Below, piece by piece: positions 29,701 through 40,675 of a stretch of DNA of 64,000 nucleotides (the first letter of the stretch is position 1; every line of letters begins with the position of its first letter). Position numbers and translations under genes: made by a program. The DNA comes from Haliclona indistincta (Eukaryota; Porifera; Demospongiae; Haplosclerida; Chalinidae), in the NCBI GenBank assembly GCA_964017065.1, contig OZ024783.1, positions 9,127,367-9,191,366 of the forward strand. The letters run 5' to 3'. Below the pieces are notes generated by a model that saw nothing but the letters and a program-made list of their open reading frames with translations, was not told where the DNA came from and ran no database searches.

Positions 29701-31800
29701 TACTTCCCTTAAACACATGTTAATAGGTCACACCTAAATTTTAGTGTATAATTAATTTTACAATTTGGTATGAATGTAAGAAGATCAATCTCTTTGTCTT
29801 TCCCTGCAACTGCAAATAAGGCACAGAAAGAAGAAATCTCAAGATTGGCAAGGCAGGTGGATGATATGAAGGCAGCTGCTAATCAATTAAAAGAAAGGCA
29901 AATATCTGTGATTGGTATGGAGGGATGACCGTGATTCAAGATTGAAATGATCTTGCAAACTATCAATGTGTGTGGGCTGCAATTTCGGTTTAACACTTAA
30001 TAAAAACATCTTTAGACTCACCAAAGAGAGTCAAAAAATTATCGCAACAATCCTAGATGGCTGAAGTTTTTAAAAAACATCAAAACAGTAAATATCTGGA
30101 GTGAATCTCTGAGAATTGTCATCTTTGATTTGCGACGTTGAGCTATGGACTGCTTGTAAGTGCAGTTAAAACCAGTTAAATAGCGATATATTTTGTTTTC
30201 AGCCCAACAGCATCTTGATATTAAATCATCATTGTCATCTTGAATTGCAGTCGATCAAAATGACAATATCTTCATTATTGTTTATTTTTACTATTAAAAT
30301 TTACAGACTCGAAGGATCCAGCGGCAATGGAGAAGCAAAGCAGTGTGTCTCTGTAAAACTCTGTTCAGCCACCTACATCTTACTTGTTATGTCATTTATC
30401 ATTAATTTTTTGCTTCGTCATACCAACAAAGACTTATAACTTATTGTTACTTACTAGACTTATTGTTTAATTTATTAACATTAAAATTTACAAGCTCCCA
30501 GCACCTGAAACATCTGAAACATATCTGTCTAGACTTGCTTGCTAGATATCTTGGACACAGCAGGACAGGAGGAGTTTATCTAACTGCATGCTGGTATAAT
30601 TGGTACAATTAACAATGTAACCTACATTGCTTTGTAAGCACCATTTTGAAAACTGCTCACATGCCTGAGCAGCAGCTCTCCTATCTCTAACGTGCCTAGT
30701 TCATCACGTGTGCGTGCGAAATGAATCGCACAATAAATTATTATCTATGATTGTATAGTACTGTACTTTTACAGTGTATCTCTTTTTACAGAGTACTAGG
30801 CAGACCTGGCTGCTGGTCGGTATTTCACTAACAAAGTTTGGCAAAGTTGTCAAAATCGATTTTAAAAAGCACAGCATCATAATGAAAGCTACGAGTACTG
30901 ATGAGGAAAGGCATATACTTAAATCCTTTTAACGGTTTTCGAGATTATAACATTAGAATTAATTATGATGAGCATAAAATGCTAAAGTAGACAAGACCTC
31001 AATATCGAGGTGTGAGCCAGACAGAAAGTGTTTAGCTCTGAGGCTCTCTGATAATTATTCGTCCATCTTTTGAGTTTTATAGTGTTAATATTATGAGAGG
31101 AACAAACTTAGGGTTGAATTATTGTTTTATCATCATTGTCATCATCATCATAGTCATTAGCGAGTAGCGTCATCCATGGCAGCGCACAAAGACGCAGACC
31201 ATTGCGTCTTTCGCAATATTTTTTTGCTATCTGCATCACTGAGTGTTCCTTATGCAAGCATAGATATCGACGACAGAGAAGATTTTGATTTGACTGCCCA
31301 AAAAAACGCAAAAAGATTTGTGGAAGCAATGAGCAGTGAGGCAGTATCTGCTGAAATAGCCGGACGAGTACCAAAGAACACGACACACACGATTGCCTGG
31401 ACTTACAGAAGCTAAATGGCGTCATTAGGGCTTATAGGGTTAACTTATTAAGTGATACGGACTTTAAATCCCACAATGGTTATGATCATTGCATGAGAAA
31501 AAGAAAGGCATTGTTGTTAACAACAAACTTAGTCTATTGAGCAAGAACCAGAACTCTATTGTGGAGGTTAATTATATCTCTTTATCTTCTGTAGGAGACA
31601 AATATCTGCCATGTTGTGTGGTAGGAAGGAAGTCAAAGAGTGCAGTAGAATGCTGTTGCGACCAAACAGCAGAAATAAGGTACACCTTGCTAGTGTTTGA
31701 TGCACATGTTTTAATAATTAAAATTTTATTACATGTGTATTGCCATGTAATATGCTGTTGCGCCATGTTTGGTGGGACTACTTGATCACTGTTTGATGTT
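29701..31800 (+). repeat. Large diverged duplication, set A (related to 32450-34800)
   Basis: Blocks such as CTTCCCTTAAACACATGT, TAGGTCACACCTAAA, ATCCTAGATGGCTGAAG, ATCATTGTCATCTTGAATTG and AACAACAAACTTAGTCTAT also occur in 32450-34800 but in a different order. A 52-codon frame at 29771-29929 (RLARQVDDMKAAANQLKER) has a heptad, coiled-coil-like pattern. I cannot tell whether it was ever a gene. Confidence 0.6.
31176..31415 (+). pseudogene. Possible N-terminal relic of a DUF3504-type recombinase
   Basis: The 79-codon frame ends SAEIAGRVPKNTTHTIAWTY. This resembles the core-binding start in the two DUF3504 proteins of this window (AKGFVPENTKKNNSWALKVF and EGYTPANTSKNTDWAVRVF): an acidic helix, a P-x-N-T turn and a W. 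The frame stops at once and no catalytic part follows. A weaker copy of the same stretch lies at 33108-33170. Confidence 0.3.
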
Positions 31801-32137
31801 GCAGTAGTCTGTGAGCCCCTGTCATAAAGTATGCAAGGCAACAAGATTCGTCTCTTACTGACCAACATCTATGTCTCTGAGATATGCAAGTGGCTGACCT
31901 ATACTGTGTTTCATCTAAAATGCCCACTTAGCTTACTCTACCAGGACACCTTCACCTGTTAATTATTTTTCGATCTATTAATTGTTGCTAGTACACAGGC
32001 ATTCATGGCAGCACGACTCTATGCAACTCAAGTCATTCATACTCATTGCTTCTATGAGAGTATGTCTGCAGACCACATCATTGTGGTCTGCCATAAAGTA
32101 TGCTAATGACTTGTGCAAGTTAATGTGATTTGCGTAG

Positions 32138-32200
32138 GTTATATGCCGCGTTAGCGGGATATACGACCCGTTATATCCCGTGGGACAGACAACGCCAAAA
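32138..32200. repeat. Short palindrome (GGGATATACGACCCGTTATATCCC)
   Basis: GGGATATA and TATATCCC flank CGACCCGT. It sits between two pieces of diverged repeat. Likely a degenerate member of the palindromic repeat family. Confidence 0.5.
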
Positions 32201-32449
32201 CCTTCAGGTCAGCATCTAAGTCTCTAAACCAAATCTAAAGGGCTCAAGAAACCAAGAAGTACTCTTCAGAATTTAACATCAAGTCTCAGTTCAACTTGGA
32301 GAAGCCCCCTGGTGGGAGCCTTCTGCTACCTACTATCTACTCAAGAAGACCAGGTTGACAATGGAACAGAATGTGGCAACGTTAGATAGCAGTGGCAGCT
32401 GTTAATGGAACAGAAAACTGTAACCACTTCTCCAATGACTTGAGCAAGT

Positions 32450-34800
32450 TAATTGTGATTCTCGAGATTATAACATTAGAATTTATGATGAGCATAAAAT
32501 GCTAAAGTAGACAAGACGAGGTTTGAAGTGTTTAGGCTCCGAGGCTCTCTGATAATTACTCATCCGTATTGTGAGTTATGTAGTTGTAGTATTAAGCAGG
32601 AGAACAGTTACAATCTCTCCGGATTTTCCGTTCGCGAATATTCATTCAACAAATACCTTACCATGACAAAGTACGATTGCAATATCACAGAATTACCGGA
32701 CATCGGTGTTGTAGTTGAAGAAGCCAATACAGCAGCAATGCATAATTCATGAAGCGCACATTGTCGCAGTAATGGATCTTCAAGACATCAAGACATACTT
32801 TAGATGTAGTGCCAGGGTGGAACCTGCAACCCCGCCATTCGGAAGATGTTCTAAAGATACCTGCAATACTTCACAGCTTTACGACTTGTGTCACAGACAG
32901 GTCACGGGCAAGCTTATATTCACATCGTAATCCCACTCGTATGATAACTCTGAAAGTTCATGATTCTATATTGTAAGAGATGACAAAGGGCGAGGTCACA
33001 GAGAGGAACTTGATATCTCTACCTTCTTAGTGCTGTATGATAAAGTTGAAAACTCAGTTTTGGAAATAGAAATGCAGTGTCAACCCTACAACCTTCATTG
33101 AATTGTATCTGCTGAAATAGCCAGACGAATACCAAAGAACATGACACACATGATTGCCTGGACTCAAATGGCATCATTTGGGCTTAAAGGGTTAACTTAT
33201 TAACTATAACTGAGCAATACGGACACTTTAAATCCCACAATGATACTAAAATTATGAGCATTCTCTGTATAGCATGAGAAATAGAAAAGCCATTGTTGTT
33301 AACAACAAACTTAGTCTATCGAGCTAGACCCATACCTCCATTGTGGAGATTAATTACATCTCTTTATCCTCTGTAGAGACAAGTATCTGCCAAGAACAGT
33401 CGCATGTTGCTGTTCACAGAGTGCAAAGAATAAGGTACACTTGCTAGTGTTTGATGCACATGTTTTAATAATTTACTACATGTGTCTTGATTATTCATAA
33501 CCATTTTAAAGCACGTTTGAAGTAATTTATCTTTGATACTATACGTAAAACACCATATTTGATTGATTTATAACATACCTTCAGGCTTGGTCAAGAATTA
33601 GCTGTGTTCATAGCCATTAAATACATGTGCGATATAAGGCTTTGATATTAACCCGGTATACACTATAAACAGCAACACTAACAGCTATCACCGGCTAGAG
33701 TATTACACTGTTTTCTCAATTTCTGATTTGAAAATTGACATGAGGTTTGAGGCTTTCTAATGGTACTTCCCTTAAACACATGTGAATAGGTCACACCTAA
33801 AGTTTTAGTGTATAATTCACAATGTGGTATGAATGTAAGAACAATCTTTTGTCTTTCCCTACAACTACAAAGGAACTTAAAAAAATAAAAATTCTAACAG
33901 AAGAAAATTCTAAACTAAAAGAAAGGTGCGATTGGTATAGAGGTTGACCGTGATTCAAGATCACGTGCAAACGATTTAGAAAAACTTCTTGAACAAAGGT
34001 TCTCGAACTCCTCGAAATATACCAATCACCGTGATTCAAACTATCTTTGCTCTATTCAATGTTTCTTTATAGAAACCACTTTAGACAAGAACTCTATGGA
34101 AATTAACTCTGTGGAGATTAATTACATCTCTTATCTTCCAATTTCTGCTGTGCTGCGCTAAGTCAAAGAGTGCAGTGGAATGCTGCTGTATACAGCCATC
34201 TAAGAGCTTCAGCTCAGAAAATTATCGGAGCAATCCTAGATGGCTAGATGGCTGAAGAAAAAATCAAAACAGTAAAGACCTGGGGAATGCCTCTCTGAGA
34301 ATTGCCATCTTTGATTTTCGACATTGAGCAGTGATTTAAATGAACTGCTTGCAAGCACGGTTAAATCCAGTTAAAATAGCGAAGATATAAGCTATAATTT
34401 GTTTTCAGCCAATATCATCTTGATATTGAATCATCATCGTCATCTTGAATTGCAGTCAATCAAAGTGAGAATAGTCCCCAGCAAAGTACCACACCGCCTT
34501 ATATGGCGGTGTGGAACGAAATTCCAGCACCAATGCTAGAATTCGCAGACGCTATAATATACGCCCTTGCAGACTTCACTACTAAAATAAAGACTCGAAG
34601 GACCAAAGTAAAGCACTGTGTCTCTGCAAAACTCAGTTCAACCACAACATCTTAGTGTATTTCCTTGTTATGTCATTTATCATTAAATTTTTCCTTCGTC
34701 ACGTCAAAAAAAAAGACTTAACTTATTGTTACTTACTAGACATATTGTTTAATTTTTTTAGTTAATAAAATTTACAGGCTACCAGCACCTAAAACATCTG
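32450..34800 (+). repeat. Large diverged duplication, set B
   Basis: Shuffled counterpart of 29701-31800 (for example AGCATAAAATGCTAAAGTAGA at 32484, CATTGTTGTTAACAACAAAC at 33290, CTTCCCTTAAACACATGTGA at 33767). Contains a perfect 27-base hairpin, CCACACCGCC-TTATATG-GCGGTGTGG, near 34489. No intact gene. Confidence 0.6.
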
Positions 34801-34901
34801 AAACATAATGTCGATCAACTTTCTTTATTATTTAGTTTTGCTTGTAAAATTTGCATTTGCATTTGTTTCATCACTCCAACAAAGGCTTATAACACAAGCA
34901 C

Positions 34902-35202
34902 TTGCTTCCAGCTGAAGTGATTGTATTAGTAGGAATTATAATGCTGATGCCGCCAGTATCTCCAAAGCAAGCAGCTGAAAGTGCTCAAGCAGTGCTCCAG
35001 TGTCTTTGGTACCTCGTTCGTCCTAAGAAGGATTGGATGAAGAGTCAGTCTGTTTTAGAGAGTGGGTGCTTTATGCTGTTTTCACTGTTCTATAGGAGTA
35101 TAATACTAGACGGGGAACCAGAAAAGAAGAAAGAATGAAGGTAATGATGAAGGTGTGGACCCTGTGATCGTGTTCCTCTTGGGTCCCTCAGAGCATATTC
35201 AC
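34902..35202 (+). pseudogene. 5' part of an unidentified reading frame interrupted by the Gypsy element
   Basis: An open frame (34902-35138) of 78 codons is followed, one frame over, by an open stretch (from about 35111) reading GVDPVIVFLLGPSEHI up to the Gypsy insertion point. When the element and one copy of TCAC are ignored this second frame runs on without a stop into 40264-40675. I do not recognise the protein. The frame change near 35110 may be an indel or an intron. Confidence 0.4.
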
Positions 35203-35359
35203 TGTAACGATGACAGACACTGTGACTCAGTCAAACAATGAACTTGTATTTTTGTATACATGTGATTGTCCTACATAGCTTATCCTATTTAAGACCAGAC
35301 CATACTGCTAAACTGATAAGATATTTTTCTGAGTCACAACTACCGTTACTGTCGCTACA
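35203..35359 (+). repeat. Gypsy 5' LTR
   Basis: 157 bp, TGTAACGATGACAGACACTG to TACTGTCGCTACA. It contains CTATTTAAG as the likely TATA region. One mismatch to the 3' LTR. Confidence 0.95.
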
Positions 35360-35376
35360 CTGGTGGCAGCGGTGGG

Positions 35377-36247
35377 ATGGCAGCCCCTCAGCTTCGTGCT
35401 CCTCGTCCATACTCCCTCGGAGAGGACTTTCAGTTGTGGTTGCGACGGTTTGAGACATTTGCCAAGGCCGTTAAGACACCGGACGACCAGTTCTGCAATG
35501 CTGTTCTGTCCCTGCTGGATGATGGGGCGTTTCGTGCGTTTGACTTGCTAGAGAATTCTGCTGAGCTTGTCGAGAAGGCGGACTACAAAGCATTATCTAA
35601 GGCACTCCTCGAGAGATTCAGTCCTCATACAGCAACACAAGAGCTACGGTGGCTTCTAAGTCAACGAGTCCAAGGAGAAAAGGAGTCCCTCGACGAATTT
35701 GCCGACGCGCTGATACATCTCGCAAACCGTGGTTACCCCGAGCAGACAGCCAAGTTCAGAATGGAGCTAGCCGGTGATAGATTTATCGCTGGTCTCAGAG
35801 ACGACCATCTCCAAGAAGCATTAATGCAACGAGAACCGGAGCAATTAAAGAACCTAGATGGAGCTCGCAAGGCGGCAAAAAAGATTGGAGGCAGCACAGC
35901 TAGCTCGGAAGATGCGCACCAAGCCCGCAGAGGTCCGTTCGACTGAGTCGACTTCGCCCACCCCTTCTGATGTGAACGCCGTCGGAGCCGACTCAGCCAA
36001 GGACGATTTAGCTCAGGCTGTTCGTCAGAACACTATGATGCTGCAACAGCTACTGACCCGTTTCGGCACTGATTTGCAACCCAGTGGACGTCGCCCCCCT
36101 CGTCGCCCACGCCGACAACCGTCAGGGAGTTGCTGGTGCTGCGGACAAGAGGGTCACTACCAGCGGAATTGTCCACAGCGAGCTCCACAACCAGCGGGAA
36201 ACGACCAGCGACCGGCGAATTGGGTCAACCGCCGGCCGCAAAAGTAA
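35377..36247 (+). pseudogene. Gypsy gag (capsid and zinc knuckle) with one frameshift
   Basis: Gag begins at ATG 35377, 18 bases after the LTR. The first frame (to ~35880) is capsid-like (FQLWLRRFETFAKAV, LLERFSPHTATQELRWLLSQ, DEFADALIHLANRGYP, RFIAGLRDDHLQEALMQ). It then runs out of register: the natural continuation (RLEAAQLARKM) is in the +1 frame, so a single-base change near 35860-35890, perhaps at the run of six A, has shifted it. The second frame ends at 36247 and carries a CCHC knuckle, CWCCGQEGHYQRNC (C-x2-C-x4-H-x4-C). Pol lies in the -1 frame relative to this part, the usual arrangement for ribosomal frameshifting. Confidence 0.85.
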
Positions 36248-39200
36248 CTGACCCCAACCCTCTTCATATATCCAGCACGTCCCTCCAGCAGTCTATTTTT
36301 GTCAGTGGTGTTGTTCAAAAGCGAACTGTGTTCCTGCTTGTTGACACCGGGTCAGCTGTTACTATTGTTCATGAACGAGCGTGGTGTCCTCTACAACGAA
36401 GTCTACAGAAGGTGAACAGACCAGTGATGGCAGCAAATGGAGAGCCTCTAACTATTCTTGGGCAGACAGAAATTCGCATAGTGATTGCTGGAAAAGAGTT
36501 CTTCCATCAAGTGCTGATTGCTAGAGACATAACTCAGGAGTGTATACTCGGTGCCGACTTCCTAATTACACACGGGTTCGTCATCGACCTGGGTAGTCGT
36601 CTGCTCCGCATTGGTGAGACTTCTACCCCTCTGCTTAGTTCCAAGACACCATGTGCCTCCAGCTACCATGTTTCTGTTGGTGAGACCTTTGTCATTCATC
36701 CTGGAGAAGAGAGATTGTGTAGAGCAAACATTAGTGGTGACTATTCCTCCCTTGTAGGTACTACAGGTGTTGTGGAAGCCCAAGAGGGAACAGAAGAGAA
36801 GCATCAGATCCTCTTGGCTCGTGTATTGGCAAAACCTGACCAAGGAACTGTCCCACTGAGAATCGCTAACCTCTCTGGCTCAGCAGTAACGCTCTATAAA
36901 GGAACCAATCTCGCTAAGTACTGCCCCTTGGGTTCTTCGGAACAGGAGACTGAGTATATGGAGCTACCAGAGACGAAATCATCCCCTGATTCGCATGTCC
37001 ATCAAGTGAGCTTCCAGCCGTCTCCAGCATCGCTACTTGGAATTGATACCAGCGAGTGGAGTGAACACCAAGTAGAGACTCTGAATGAACTGGTTAGTGA
37101 GTTCTCCCCTGTGTTTTCCTCTGGTAAAAGTGACCTTGGACGTACTGATAAGATCTATCATCAAATTAATACAGGTGGAGCGGTTCCCGTATATCAACCC
37201 CCTCGTCGTCTTCCCTTCCATAGTAGACAGCAAGTCTTTGAAATGCTAGAGGAAATGGAAGGACAAGGCATCATCGAGTCTTCATCGTCTCCATGGGCAT
37301 CCCCCATTGTGCTTGTCAAAAAGAAGGATGGCTCCCTGAGATTTTGTGTTGACTACCGGAAGCTCAACAAAGTAACCATTCGTGACTCCTATCCACTTCC
37401 AAGAGTTGACGACATTCTCGACTCCATGCATGGTGCTGAATGGTTTACGACATTGGATCTCCGAAGTGGGTACTGGCAGGTAGAAGTTGAACCATCTGAC
37501 AGACCAAAGACTGCCTTTACAACTCCATATGGACTGTATCAGTTCCGTGTGATGCCCTTTGGTCTCTGTAACGCCCCCAGTACCTTCCAACGGTTGATGG
37601 AGCTCGTATTGTCTGGCCTGTGTTGGGAGACCTGCTTGATATATCTGGACGACGTGATCGTCTTTGGACGTGATTGGGATGAGCATCTTCAGCGATTACG
37701 ACAAGTATTGTCACGACTTCAGGAGGCTCACCTCAAGCTACATCCAGGGAAATGTCAATTTTTCCGTAAGTCTGTTTCATTTCTTGGCCATATTATCTCT
37801 CAACATGGTGTAGAGACTGACCCACTCAAGATTCAAGTAGTTACTCACTGGCCTGCTCCAACCAACGCAACAGAGTTAAGGAGCTTCCTTGGATTAGCAT
37901 CGTATTACCGACGCTTTATTCCCAACTTTGCGGAAATAGCAGCACCACTGTACCGTCTTCAGGAAAAAGAATCTCGTTTCAGCTGGGCTGAACCTTGCCA
38001 GACTGCTTTCGATAAGTTGAAGCAAAAACTCACTTCTGCTCCTGTTTTGGCCTTCCCTACTAGGGACGGTATATTTGTACTAGATACTGATGCTAGTGAC
38101 CTTGCTATTGGTGCTGTACTTTCCCAACTACAGGGTGGTGTGGAGAAAGTAATCGCATATGGCAGTCGGACTCTTACCAAATCTGAGAGAAACTACTGTG
38201 CCACCCGGCGAGAGCTTCTAGCCCTTGTCTACTTTCTGCGCTATTTCAGAGCTTATTTGCTAGGGAGACCCTTCCATGTTCGAACAGATCATGCCTCACT
38301 ACAGTGGCTTCAACAGTTCAAGGAACCTGAGGGTCAAGTTGCTCGTTGGCTGGAACAGATACAAGAGTATGATTTCCAAACACACCATCGTCCGGGGAAG
38401 CTTCACACCAACGCTGATGCTCTGTCTAGGACTGTACCACCTCAAGAGAGTGATGTCGCAGCAGCATTGAACGTGGATCCCTCTCATGCCTCCAATTGGG
38501 CTTCGGTGTGGACTGACGAAGACCTCCAACACAAGCAAGCCAATGACCCCAACTTGAAGACCATTCTAGAATGGATGAAAAATTCCAGTGAGAGACCTGC
38601 ATTTGTGCAAGTAAGCGGTAGAGGTCCTGTTGTTCGTTCACTGTGGGCTCAATGGGGTCGATTGGAGCTGAGAGATAATGTACTGTGCAGGCGTTGGGAA
38701 GATGATGTGGGGAATGTTACAACATTTCAAATTGTTGTACCACAGGTCCTGGTTCATGATGTTCTACATGCTCTACATGGAGGAGTTGGAGGTGGTCATC
38801 TGGGAATCTCAAAGACACTAAAGAAGATACGAGACCGCTTCTACTGGCCAGGCCTGCAGAAAGATGTGGAGGATTGGTGTCGCAAGTGTGAGAGATGCGC
38901 TCAAGTCAAGTCCCCTTCTACCCCAGCAAGAGCCCCTCTGGTTCCAAGTGTAGTCGGTGTGCCCATGGAACGAGTAGCATTGGACATCGTTGGACCATTG
39001 CCAAAGACCAGACGTGGAAACAAGTATATATTGGTCATCTCAGATTATTTTACTCGCTGGGCGGAAGCCATCGGTCTCCCGAATCAGGAAGCGACAACAG
39101 TTGCTCAGGCTCTGATGAGTGAGTGGATCTGCCGTTACGGAGCTCCCGAATCAATTCACACCGATCAAGGAAGGAACTTTGAGTCCAATCTGTTCTCTGA

Positions 39201-40095
39201 GCTCTGCAGTCTTCTGGATATTCACAAGACCAGAACTACTCCCTACCATCCCCAATCAGACGGGCTGGTGGAGCGTCTGAATCGTACTCTCAGGCAATTG
39301 TTGACCATTGAGATGCAGAAATTTCCTGAAGATACTTGGGATGATCATCTTGCTCCTCTTATGTTAGCCTATCGATCCAGCATCCACGACAGTGTTCACT
39401 TCACTCCTCATTATTTGATGTTTGGACGGGAAGTGCGGCTTCCGGTGGACATTATGTTTGGTGGTGAAGCAGCACCTGGTGAATCCCCAGCTGAGTTCAT
39501 AAGCAGTTTGAGGAGTCGCTTGAATGGAGCATATGAGATTGCCAGAGACTATGGGAAAGGAGCACAGAAGCGGCAGAAAGACCACTATGATCGCAAGGTT
39601 ACGGGAGGAAGATACAAGATCGGTGATATGGTATGGCTCTACTGTCCAGCAGTATCTCCAGGAAAGGCAAAGAAATTCCATAGTGCCTGGAAGGGACCAT
39701 ACAAGGTTCTGAAAGCAATATCAGATGTGGTGTATCGGATACAGCATGTCACTCCCTCGACTGATAGGAGACGTAGGCAACGACTTGTTGTGCATTTCAA
39801 TCGATTGAAACCCTGCTACTCGTCAAATTCAGGAAATCCCTCTGAGATTTCTCCTCCGGCAACTTCAAGTCGACCAGACTCCCCTACTGACTCATCTGTC
39901 GAAGAAGATTTGATGGTGCCCATTCCTTCGGATGAGTCGACAGTCAATCCAGATACTAATACAGCTCCTGAAGCAGTCAGTCAGGATCAAGACGCTGGCC
40001 AGGGGGTGGACACTCGTGGGGGTCCTCGGTGGGGAGGTCGACTTCGTCGTGCTGTTCAGCCTCCTGACTTTTATCGTCCTGTTTCATCTTCATAG
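36130..40095 (+). CDS. Gypsy pol: protease, RT, RNase H, integrase (intact 1321 codons)
   Basis: Aspartic protease (LLVDTGSAVTIVHERAW, active D ~72), reverse transcriptase (residues ~370-560: LVKKKDGSLRFCVDYR, TTLDLRSGYWQVEV, YLDDVIVFG at ~505), RNase H (FVLDTDASDLAIGAVLS, ~650), integrase with HHCC zinc region (HLGISKTLKKIRDRFYWPGL ... CRKCERC, ~880-925) and DDE core (LDIVGPL ~950, HTDQGRNFES ~1010, GLVERLNRTL ~1047), then a GPY/F-type segment (WKGPYKVL). No stop or shift interrupts it. The listed start is only the first ATG: the frame is open from 35947, and the product should arise from a gag-pol fusion. Confidence 0.95.
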   Translation: MLVLRTRGSLPAELSTASSTTSGKRPATGELGQPPAAKVTDPNPLHISSTSLQQSIFVSGVVQKRTVFLLVDTGSAVTIVHERAWCPLQRSLQKVNRPVMAANGEPLTILGQTEIRIVIAGKEFFHQVLIARDITQECILGADFLITHGFVIDLGSRLLRIGETSTPLLSSKTPCASSYHVSVGETFVIHPGEERLCRANISGDYSSLVGTTGVVEAQEGTEEKHQILLARVLAKPDQGTVPLRIANLSGSAVTLYKGTNLAKYCPLGSSEQETEYMELPETKSSPDSHVHQVSFQPSPASLLGIDTSEWSEHQVETLNELVSEFSPVFSSGKSDLGRTDKIYHQINTGGAVPVYQPPRRLPFHSRQQVFEMLEEMEGQGIIESSSSPWASPIVLVKKKDGSLRFCVDYRKLNKVTIRDSYPLPRVDDILDSMHGAEWFTTLDLRSGYWQVEVEPSDRPKTAFTTPYGLYQFRVMPFGLCNAPSTFQRLMELVLSGLCWETCLIYLDDVIVFGRDWDEHLQRLRQVLSRLQEAHLKLHPGKCQFFRKSVSFLGHIISQHGVETDPLKIQVVTHWPAPTNATELRSFLGLASYYRRFIPNFAEIAAPLYRLQEKESRFSWAEPCQTAFDKLKQKLTSAPVLAFPTRDGIFVLDTDASDLAIGAVLSQLQGGVEKVIAYGSRTLTKSERNYCATRRELLALVYFLRYFRAYLLGRPFHVRTDHASLQWLQQFKEPEGQVARWLEQIQEYDFQTHHRPGKLHTNADALSRTVPPQESDVAAALNVDPSHASNWASVWTDEDLQHKQANDPNLKTILEWMKNSSERPAFVQVSGRGPVVRSLWAQWGRLELRDNVLCRRWEDDVGNVTTFQIVVPQVLVHDVLHALHGGVGGGHLGISKTLKKIRDRFYWPGLQKDVEDWCRKCERCAQVKSPSTPARAPLVPSVVGVPMERVALDIVGPLPKTRRGNKYILVISDYFTRWAEAIGLPNQEATTVAQALMSEWICRYGAPESIHTDQGRNFESNLFSELCSLLDIHKTRTTPYHPQSDGLVERLNRTLRQLLTIEMQKFPEDTWDDHLAPLMLAYRSSIHDSVHFTPHYLMFGREVRLPVDIMFGGEAAPGESPAEFISSLRSRLNGAYEIARDYGKGAQKRQKDHYDRKVTGGRYKIGDMVWLYCPAVSPGKAKKFHSAWKGPYKVLKAISDVVYRIQHVTPSTDRRRRQRLVVHFNRLKPCYSSNSGNPSEISPPATSSRPDSPTDSSVEEDLMVPIPSDESTVNPDTNTAPEAVSQDQDAGQGVDTRGGPRWGGRLRRAVQPPDFYRPVSSS

Positions 40096-40106
40096 AGGGG
40101 GAGTGG

Positions 40107-40263
40107 TGTAACGATGACAGACACTGTGACTCAGTCAAACAATGAACTTGTATTTTTGTATACATGTGATTGTCCTACATAGCTTATCCTATTTAAGACC
40201 AGACCATACTGCTAACCTGATAAGATATTTTTCTGAGTCACAACTACCGTTACTGTCGCTACA
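40107..40263 (+). repeat. Gypsy 3' LTR
   Basis: 157 bp, identical to the 5' LTR except one base, preceded by the purine tract 40094-40106 and followed by TCAC. Confidence 0.95.
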
Positions 40264-40675
40264 TCACCATTGTATTCAACTGCCATCATCACCTGTTCAG
40301 GTTGGTCGTGATCCTGAGGAATCCTTCATTAACACTACTACTTGGATTCATGAAACAATTACAAACCTCCCTGGCTTTCAAGACTCATATTGCTGCCTCC
40401 CTGCAATGACATTTACACCAGGCCAACAAGGCGCCACTGCTCTCCGTCATTTTACATACCCAAGAATGCCATTGGTATTCCAAAAAATGGATGCGCCGAT
40501 GTGTGCTGCTGTGACAGCTGAATTTGCCAACCCTCAATGGAGAGCCGAGGCAGTGGCAGCAGGAGTATCTCTTGGAACAATAGTGATAGCAGGACGCACT
40601 CCACCAACATCAGCATACATCTCCTTCAGGACAAGATCTTATGGACCATTTTTAGGAGTGGCTGGAATAATTTGA
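40264..40675 (+). pseudogene. 3' part of the reading frame interrupted by Gypsy
   Basis: The frame runs from the LTR edge to a stop at 40675 (CIQLPSSPVQVGRDPEE, ITNLPGFQDSYCCLP, AVTAEFANPQWRAEAVAAGV, SFRTRSYGPFLGVAG). It is in register with DPVIVFLLGPSEHI on the far side of the element once one TCAC is removed, so the insertion split one continuous open frame of at least 160 codons. The composition is protein-like, but I cannot assign a family. Both a host gene and an older transposon gene are possible. Confidence 0.45.

Larger units (their letters stand above)
35203..40263 (+). mobile_element. Full-length Ty3/Gypsy LTR retrotransposon
   Basis: Two 157-bp LTRs (TGTAAC...GCTACA) differ at one base (AAACTGATAAG against AACCTGATAAG). 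TCAC precedes the first and follows the second, so the target duplication is 4 bp. A primer-binding-like TGGTGGCAGCGG starts one base after the 5' LTR and a purine tract (AGAGGGGGAGTGG) abuts the 3' LTR. Gag and a 1321-codon pol lie between. LTR identity means a recent insertion. One frameshift in gag suggests this copy cannot move by itself. Confidence 0.95.

Noticed and set aside
35877..35883. A-AAA-AAG as a programmed -1 frameshift site in Gypsy gag
   Set aside because: The heptamer is in the right register for a -1 slip, but the gag continuation is in the +1 frame, so it would lead to the wrong frame. A simple indel fits better.
40142..40675. A 177-codon gene starting inside the Gypsy 3' LTR
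   Set aside because: The first 40 codons are LTR sequence (the same peptide is read from the 5' LTR at 35238). Only the part after 40263 belongs to the interrupted frame.
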